Source: Diogma glabrata (taxonomy: Eukaryota > Arthropoda > Insecta > Diptera > Cylindrotomidae). From it: 64,000 nt of DNA. The stretch covers positions 71,032,033 through 71,096,032 of the forward strand of contig OY856187.1 of assembly GCA_963693315.1 (NCBI GenBank), in the 5' to 3' direction. The position numbers were made by a program, and so were the translations under genes. A model generated the notes under the pieces. The model searched no databases. It had not been told where the DNA came from and worked only from the letters and a program-made list of their open reading frames with translations. This document shows positions 57,929 to 64,000 of this stretch, piece after piece; the stretch's first letter is position 1, and every line of letters starts with the position of its first letter.

Positions 57929-58599
57929 TTGTCTGTTATTAATTCACTTATTTATAAACACAAAAATAAAACAATAAACTACACTATAAGAAAAGTAATG
58001 CTCGCAGTATTAAACTACACAAATATTTATAACACAATGTAATATTGCAAAAACTTATTTATTTATTTATTTATTTAACACCGCACTGTATTTATTTAAC
58101 TTTATTACTTTATAATGCATAGTTATGTTTCTAATCATCACACAAATAAGACTAAAAATCGTTTTCTGTTTAAACGATTTCAGCATTCTTAACGGGACAT
58201 TGAATGAAAAGATAATTTTTATAGGAAACAATTTTGACGTCCTTAGTAGTTAAACGTTATTGAATTTACCCGTTGTAAGTAATTTTTAACTATAAATCGG
58301 ACGTCAAATAGAACAAATTTATTTTATCATATTTGTTAGAGTATACAGAGTCAAATATTACTATAAGCTATTTGTAGAAACAATGATCCATAAATGAAAC
58401 GTTCTATTTTATTAACTTTTGGGAAGTAAAAATTTTATTCAACGACTACCATGTAATTAATATTTACTACTTGAATGTCATTTCTTGATAGTTATCTTGT
58501 TGGTCGCGTAAATTAACGTTCAATTTCAATTTTTCACTAGATTTAACTACCCATATTTCGACTACTCAAAGGGGGAAGACGTCCCATTTTTTACCGTGT

Positions 58600-58774
58600 A
58601 TTTATTTATTTTTTTTTACACGTTGTGTATTTATACGTGGATATTTATATGGTTGATAGGCTCTTATTATGTAATTTCATGTGACATAATTCGAACTGGA
58701 AGTGTGAGCAAGCGCTGTTGAAAGTCTGTTGTATACAGGAAATAATTAAAAAGTTACGTTAATTGCCGAAAAAA
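58600..58774. other. Short intergenic, 5' flank of Crypton-like remnant
   Basis: No recognised feature. Confidence 0.3.
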
Positions 58775-59102
58775 ATGGATAACAACAAGGTTGAAAGAGA
58801 TTCATCGATGGAGTGCACCCCTCCTAATGCTACATAAGCGGCTCAAAACACTTCTCTTAATTTACTACCAGAAAAATCCCAAAAGAGGTACAACATTACC
58901 TACAACCAGTTCATGAATTGAAGAAAAGCGAAAGATATCAACAACTAGACTGGAAGAATCCTGGAATAATACTGACACTAATATTATCGAACAAACTAAC
59001 ACATTATCTAATCTGAATCAAACAATTGCACGCTATATAACATTTACTAGTTGTCAAAATAATAATATTACAATAAATTTTGTTAATGATGTTAAAAAAT
59101 AA
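58775..59102 (+). pseudogene. Crypton-like / tyrosine-recombinase-family protein remnant, internally deleted
   Basis: The ATG at 58775 gives MDNNKVERDSSMECTPPNAT, a stop, then NTSLNLLPEKSQKRYNITYN and QFMN. The LLPEKS..RY...Y..F..W pattern opens many insect proteins with a phage-integrase-like (Crypton / KIAA1958-related) domain. Directly after, in a shifted frame, comes a Ser/Thr/Asn-rich end KRKISTTRLEESWNNTDTNI and ARYITFTSCQNNNITINFVN, ending at 59102, which resembles the C-termini of such proteins. The whole catalytic domain is missing between them. Memory-based and uncertain. Confidence 0.4.
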
Positions 59103-60383
59103 AATATGGAGGGGCTGAAATCTCACAGCTCTGAGATATCAATACTTCGGTCTGGGTTAGGGATTTTGATATAGTTTTCGGCAAAAAACTTTTATGAGGA
59201 CATGGCTTTTAGTTTTGGGCAGCGAAGTATATCAAACATAACTCTTTGTTAAAGTACAAGTATTCAGAGATAAACTCTGTTTAAAAATTTATTACAAAAC
59301 TAACACGAAACATCAATACGTTGCCGGGAAATAATAATCAAAATTCCAAAAATATTGTTAAATTAAATAAAATCAAACTTTTTCATAATTCCAAAAATAT
59401 TCTAAAAATTAGAATAAAATCAAATATTTAAATATTTTCTAAATTACAATAATATTTCAACAATTCTTAAAAATTCAAACTTTTTCCAAAATTCTAAAAA
59501 TATTGCAAAAATTATTACAAAATCAAAAATTGAAAATTTTTTCCAAATTCCAAAAATTATAATAATATCAAAAATTAAAAATTTTTCAAAATTCTAAACA
59601 TATTTCAAAAATTCTTACAAAATCAAAAATTAAAACTTTTTCCGAAATTCTAAAAATATTGCAAAAATTATTACAAAATCAAAAATACTAACTTTTTCAA
59701 AATTCCAAAAATATTTCAAAAACTATAACAAATTCAAAAATTTCCATGTCCAATTTCATTTTCAATTACATATACGTCATAAAAACAGCTACATTTTTTT
59801 CCAAAAAATTGGCTAAAAAAATAAATGAAATCATTTTTTGACACACTTGACATTATTTTTTGACAAACTTATAATGCCATAATTCTCTATAATAATAATA
59901 AAATATCATGTCATACGAACTATTAATTTTATTCTTTTCTAAAAAATAGGGTAAAAAATAAATAAAAACCTTTCTTTTGACACACTTGACAACATTTTTT
60001 GACAAACTTATAATGCCATAATTCTCAATAATAATAATAAAACTTCATTTCAAACAAACAATTAATTTTATTTTTTTTCCAAAAAATTGGGTAAAAAAAT
60101 AAATAAAAATCTTTCTAAATTCAATTGTGTCGACTGTCGGCACTTGGCGAAACATTTGAAAAATCTTTCTTTTGACACACTTGACAACATTTTTTTGACA
60201 AACTTATAATGCAATAATCTAGTTTTTGATCTGATCCGGCCGGCCTACAGACAGACACACATTTTTTTTTTTGTTTTTTTAGAATCAGTAGGTCCTAAAA
60301 CATCGAGAAATGCCAAAAAAGTGGGGGTAAGAATTTCACTTTGAGCTCATGAATGTAATACTTAGGTCTTTCAGACCGAAGTA
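59103..60383 (+). repeat. Family R copy, forward
   Basis: From TATGGAGGGGCTGAAATC to TTTCAGACCGAAGTAA. The tail is internally deleted (about 60230, from TTTTTGATCT straight to CCGGCCGGCCTACAG), and a foreign 45-base insert with GTGTCGACTGTCGGCACTTG sits at about 60117-60160. Begins immediately after the stop of the Crypton-like remnant. Confidence 0.85.
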
Positions 60384-60427
60384 ATTATCAATGATAATGT
60401 CTAATAATTCTTATGGTCGTGGGAAAA

Positions 60428-60540
60428 ATAGTATACAAAACTCGCTGGAAAGTGTCTATCGTTTGCTAGTGAGATCTCCGGTGATGTTTCTCACTCGCAC
60501 GATATTACTTACTTTCCAAGCTCGTTATGTAATATACTAT
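60428..60540. mobile_element. 113-bp MITE-like inverted repeat
   Basis: Begins ATAGTATACAAAACTCGCTG and ends with its imperfect inverse CTCGTTATGTAATATACTAT, with GGAAAG / CTTTCC inside and a second nested pair GTGAGA / TCTCAC. Non-coding. Confidence 0.6.
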
Positions 60541-60721
60541 AAACAATATTTCATTTGAATTTACACTATTACCTTTTAATTCAAAATTCATAAAATATTT
60601 TCTTTAAAAAAATCTATTAAAACTAATAATATTATACATATTCGGATAAATTCGTTTTTAAAATTACGTCGGATTAATATTTGAAGAAATAATTCGAGTT
60701 CGTCTTAGAGCAAAATGTGTG

Positions 60722-61462
60722 GTTGAATAGTAGATTCTTGTATGAGCTTAGAATGAAGGCAATTCTTCACGAGGATGAAGTTTCCCGAAACGAGCGTAGC
60801 GAGTGGAGGGAATCATCCGAGTGAAGAACTGCCATCATCCTAAGCGAATACAAGATGCTATTTTATCCACGGCTGTAAAATATTTCGTTTAATTTCCAGT
60901 TTTCATGCAAAAATTTGTATCGCCATATTGAAATAAAAACATCAAAGATAGCGAAAAACAAAACAAGTTTGTTGTTTAATTTGTTATAGGGGAATATTTA
61001 ATAAACTATAGAGCTGTTAAAGAATTTTAATCAATTTCACTAGTTGTGGAATGAATACAATTACAATGGAAGACATACGCATGGAAAGCATATATTCTTT
61101 AGTAGTCGTGGATAAACGTTTTTATCCCTTTTTTATGACTACTAAAGAATATATACTTTCCATGCGTATATCTTTCATTGTAATTGTATTCATTTCTTTC
61201 TATATATCAAATTCTTTTTTATTTATTTCATTCCATTTTATTTATTGAAAATTCCCCTAACAAATTAAAAACTTGATTTGTTGGTATAGTAATACAAACA
61301 AGATAAAACAAGAACAATACATATAAAATAAACAAACATGTTTTGTTTTGTTTTATATTTCATAGATTTATTTCAATATGGTGATATAAACTTTTACAGG
61401 AAAACTCGAATGAAATTATTTGAAATATTTGTAGTCGTGGATAAAATAGTATCTTGTGTTTG
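60722..61462. repeat. Long foldback: triple inverted arms around a near-perfect palindrome
   Basis: The core 61047-61198 is a palindrome with about 70-bp arms (GAATACAATTACAATG...; TTTAGTAGTCGTGGATAAAC at the turn). The outer sequence pairs again: the left arm from 60838 (AATACAAGATGCTATTTTAT, CATATTGAAATAAA, TATAGGGGAAT) mirrors the right arm to 61462 (ATTCCCCTAAC, TTTATTTCAATATGG, ATAAAATAGTATCTTGTGTT). A third, shorter arm at 60722-60770 (CTTGTATGAGCTTAGAATGA) is inverted to 60820-60870 with GAGCGTAGCGAGTGG in the loop. No coding. Likely a MITE or foldback element, with an inner element inserted in another. Confidence 0.75.
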
Positions 61463-61890
61463 AGGTTAACTAAAATATAAGATAAAGGATTTAGTAATTG
61501 TTATTTAATTAATCATTTGAATTCGACTGGAGTATAAACTTATTTATGTAAACAGAAAATAACAACAAGCCATTTCAATGTAAATTTGTTATTCCTTAAG
61601 TTTATTATTTGTTTTGAATTTGCTACCAAAATGATTGTAGCAATTTGATATTTGAATGAATAAGAGATGGCATTAATTTGATTTTGTTTAAACTTAATTT
61701 TTTGTAACTTTTTTTGTTGACTTGTACATTCAGTCTTAATAAAGTTTTTCGGAAATAAACATCAAATTTGTAAAGTGAAAGAAAAAAAAAATTAAAGTAT
61801 TTTATTAAAATTAAATTAAAATAAAGATTTCTTTGGAGCTTGGTTTGGAGCTCGATTTATTGAAAGAAATCCATCATTCTCATCGTCAAC
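61456..61890 (+). repeat. Candidate 5' LTR of BEL/Pao element
   Basis: Proposed from TGTTTGAGGTTAAC (61456) to GTCAACA (61890), 435 bp, because a primer-binding-site-like word follows at 61893. Internal GAGTATAAACTT (61530) and AATAAAG (61738) could be a TATA element and polyadenylation signal. The 3' LTR is outside the window, so the borders cannot be verified here. Confidence 0.4.
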
Positions 61891-61892
61891 AT

Positions 61893-61902
61893 TGGTCCTT
61901 CG
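61893..61902 (+). promoter_or_regulatory. Candidate tRNA primer-binding site
   Basis: TGGTCCTTCG is complementary to CGAAGGACCA, which fits the 3' end of insect tRNA-Tyr (acceptor CCTTCG/CGAAGG, discriminator A, plus CCA). The match ends after 10 bases. Position between the putative LTR and gag is as expected. Confidence 0.5.
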
Positions 61903-62247
61903 TAGTCGAATAGGTAAAGGCAGTGCCCTATTTGGAAAAATATTCTGGAATTTCATCGAAAAGCAAGCCAAGCCATCCACCATTTTTGCGAAAACGATAA
62001 GTATCGAATTTTATACATTTATTCGCTGAAATATAAGAAAAAGAACATTTATTAATTATTAATTAAATAAAATATATTGATTTAATCGTAAATTGTGAAC
62101 TTTAATTTTATTTTGAAATATATAAACTTTGAATTTATCAACCCTTATACAGGTTAAGTGATTTGATTTAAGTTATATTGTGCTGTGATCATTGAATTTA
62201 AGTGTTATTAGCTCGGTTATTAGGATTGAATTTAGAGTTGAAAAACC

Positions 62248-64000
62248 ATGCAGGCGCTTAAAAAACGGCGTTCTATTATTAAAGGGCAAATGACGCGCTT
62301 AAATAAGTACATTGTGGAGGTTCACGAAGAAACAAGCATAGAACAGTTGAAAACGCGAGTAGATCGGGCTACTGAATTATTGCATGAGTTTAACGACGTG
62401 GAAGATAAAATTTTTGCATTATCCCATGAAGAAAATTCGGAAATGGAGGAATTTGAGAGGAATTATTACCACGTGGTGGCCTCATTGAGCACTATAATCA
62501 GGCAACGAAACACAACCGTTCTTCCGGGTTTGAATGATAGCTCTATTAATAATACTTCTGGAAGTCAAGCACATTCGTCTGAATTTAAATTACCCAGGAT
62601 CAATATGCCTTCATTTAATGGTAATGTACGTGATTGGCAATCATTTAGTGATCTATTTAATAAAATCGTTCATGAAAATCCCAATCTTTCTCCTGCTCAA
62701 AAATTTCAATATCTCAAGGGATTATTGCGGGGTGACGCCGAGAGCAAAGTCAAGCATTTGTCAGTCACAGAAGCAAATTATTGTGAAGCCCTTCAAATAC
62801 TAAAAGATCGATATAACCGAAAAAAGCCTATAGTTAATGCGTTTATTGAGATGTTTCTAGAACAGCCAACAATAAAGCTAGCAAATACCTGTAATATTAG
62901 AAAACTTGCAGATACATACAGTGAGGTAACTAGAGGATTAAAAGCTCTTGGAGAAAGGGCGGAACAACGTGATCCTTGGTTAGTTTACATAGCCAAAAAT
63001 AAATTAGATGAAGAAAGTCGTCAACTTTGGTCAAATGATTCTACAGATTTAGATTTTCCGACCAACGAAGATTTTATAAAATTTTTGAATAAGCGTGCAG
63101 ATGCATTGGACGGTTTAAATTTAAATTCTAGCACAGTTCAAAAAAAATCTACTTTCCCACCTAAAGTCAAAGCGATGCACGTCAAATCGGAAGAAATGTG
63201 TTTGCTATGCAAACGGGAATCTCACTGTTTGCCCGAATGCCGACAATTTAAAACAATGAGTATAGAAGATAGGCGAAAATACATTAAAGAGAGCAGAAGA
63301 TGTTATAATTGCTTAAATACGTCTCACCCTGTTTTTCGATGTAAGGTTAAGACTAATTGCGATTCCTGCAAACGGAGACATCATTCGTTGTTACATATTG
63401 TTGAAAATTCTACAACTGACAATTCAGAAAATGTTGTAGCCTCACATGTAGTTAAGAGTCCAAAAACTGAAACCTTACAGACTCTCAATAGTGTAAACGA
63501 GCACACTATTGAATCTATGAACAAGATTCAAATTCAAACAACCTTATTGCCAACAGCCGTCGTAAAGGTAAAGGATAGCAGTGGAGAATCTCAATTGTGT
63601 AGGGTACTTTTAGATTCTGGTTCTCAATTGTCCTTTATGACAGAATCATGCGTTCAAAGATTGCGACTTGCACGAGTAAATGCACGAGTGTCTGTTTCAG
63701 GGCTTGGAGCTATGAGTGCCGTTAATACTAGAGGAAAAACAGAACTTACCATAACATCCCGATTTGACGATTCAGATACTATATCATTTTCTGCATTAAT
63801 TCTAACGAAATTAACGTCAAATTTATCAGCCGCGGAGTTTATTAAAACCAATTGGAATTTTATCAAGGACTTAGAATTGGCAGATCCTGAATTCAACATC
63901 CCAAGGCCGATCGATATTTTAATTGGAGCCGATCAAATATTTAAGATTCTGAAAGGTGGTCAGATAGTGAAGGATAAATTTCCTATTGCCCAATATACAT
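62248..64000 (+). CDS. BEL/Pao retrotransposon gag-pol, 5' part (runs off window)
   Basis: From the ATG at 62248 the frame stays open for 584 codons to the window edge. Gag: an acidic helical N-terminus, then LPRINMPSFNGNVRDWQSF, SPAQKFQYLKGLLRGDA and KVKHLSVTEANYCEALQILK (the DUF1759-type capsid region). Three zinc knuckles follow at about residues 320-385: CLLCKRESHCLPEC, CYNCLNTSHPVFRC and CDSCKRRHHSLLH. An aspartic protease starts near residue 453 (CRVLLDSGSQLSFMTES; DSGS catalytic) and continues to IDILIGADQIFKILKGG. RT, RNase H and integrase would lie beyond 64000. The order Gag-knuckles-PR with three knuckles is characteristic of BEL/Pao. No lesion is seen, so the element may be recent. 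Confidence 0.93.
   Translation, partial: MQALKKRRSIIKGQMTRLNKYIVEVHEETSIEQLKTRVDRATELLHEFNDVEDKIFALSHEENSEMEEFERNYYHVVASLSTIIRQRNTTVLPGLNDSSINNTSGSQAHSSEFKLPRINMPSFNGNVRDWQSFSDLFNKIVHENPNLSPAQKFQYLKGLLRGDAESKVKHLSVTEANYCEALQILKDRYNRKKPIVNAFIEMFLEQPTIKLANTCNIRKLADTYSEVTRGLKALGERAEQRDPWLVYIAKNKLDEESRQLWSNDSTDLDFPTNEDFIKFLNKRADALDGLNLNSSTVQKKSTFPPKVKAMHVKSEEMCLLCKRESHCLPECRQFKTMSIEDRRKYIKESRRCYNCLNTSHPVFRCKVKTNCDSCKRRHHSLLHIVENSTTDNSENVVASHVVKSPKTETLQTLNSVNEHTIESMNKIQIQTTLLPTAVVKVKDSSGESQLCRVLLDSGSQLSFMTESCVQRLRLARVNARVSVSGLGAMSAVNTRGKTELTITSRFDDSDTISFSALILTKLTSNLSAAEFIKTNWNFIKDLELADPEFNIPRPIDILIGADQIFKILKGGQIVKDKFPIAQYT

Larger units (their letters stand above)
52827..58599 (-). mobile_element. 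CACTA (EnSpm)-like DNA transposon, 5.8 kb, apparently complete
   Basis: Left end CACGGTTAGAAATAAGTCGT and inverted right end CACGGTAAAAAATGGGACGT agree at 15 of 20 positions and start with CAC, as CACTA-group ends do. Both ends are flanked by TA (52825-52826, 58600-58601), a possible 2-bp target duplication. GACGTC occurs once near the left end (52954) and three times near the right (58236, 58300, 58579), resembling the subterminal binding sites of CACTA elements. Between them lie a transposase and a spliced accessory gene, both on the minus strand. Confidence 0.75.

Noticed and set aside
61051..61248. 65-residue frame in the foldback core
   Set aside because: Lies across a near-perfect palindrome, so its two halves are each other's antisense; no domain.
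62534..63899. Short frames inside the gag-pol region (62534-62803 plus, 63654-63899 minus)
   Set aside because: Shadows of the long gag-pol frame that starts at 62248 and runs off the window.

Overview
The window looks like a piece of an insect nuclear genome, most likely a fly (Diptera). It is very AT-rich, contains two 200-N scaffold gaps (7491-7690 and 31225-31424), and almost every recognisable coding sequence belongs to a transposable element. The only host-type genes I can support are members of the CAP / antigen-5 (SCP/TAPS) family. The cysteine pattern just downstream of their N-terminal anchors (for example GKHIGC) is typical of dipteran antigen-5-related proteins. A lower fly such as a gall midge or fungus gnat is only a guess. 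Many apparent open reading frames begin at TTG or GTG, so I moved starts to the first sensible ATG where possible. || Layout. 1-2395: unannotated AT-rich DNA with degenerate repeats and a LINE remnant. 2396-7490: an RTE-type retrotransposon, broken, with a 2.1-kb tandem duplication. 8046-8644: a foldback-like unit around a 12-bp minisatellite. 9728-10570: CAP pseudogene. 12336-13616: complete but dead mariner. 14960-17463: first cluster of a large dispersed repeat, here called family R. 19999-20783: Helitron 3' end. 21066-21590: Jockey-like fragment. 22092-22967: intact membrane-anchored CAP gene (minus strand). 24851-26717: palindromic Penelope-like element. 26753-29303: hAT element with a perfect 8-bp target duplication. 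29389-31224: tandem repeat, family R pieces and a second Penelope fragment. 31799-33101: PIF/Harbinger remnant with subterminal repeats. 33102-33860: LINE fragments. 34812-35756: second intact CAP gene (minus strand). 36376-40900: inverted and tandem array of family R. 41483-45984: nearly intact two-ORF LINE with a poly-A tail. 48966-52564: decayed LINE of similar type. 52827-58599: CACTA (EnSpm)-like DNA transposon with a transposase, a spliced accessory gene and candidate terminal inverted repeats. 58775-59102: internally deleted Crypton-like remnant. 59103-60383: another family R copy. 60428-61462: MITE and long foldback. 61456 to the end: BEL/Pao LTR retrotransposon whose gag-pol frame is open to the window edge. 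|| How it works together: the region is a transposon-rich stretch in which two intact CAP genes and one CAP pseudogene survive as islands. The two intact CAP proteins differ in topology: one is a type II membrane protein, the other has a signal peptide and a hydrophobic C-terminal tail. The elements best placed to be recently active are the 41483-45984 LINE, the CACTA-like element and the BEL/Pao element. Everything here was read by eye; no database search or alignment program was run.
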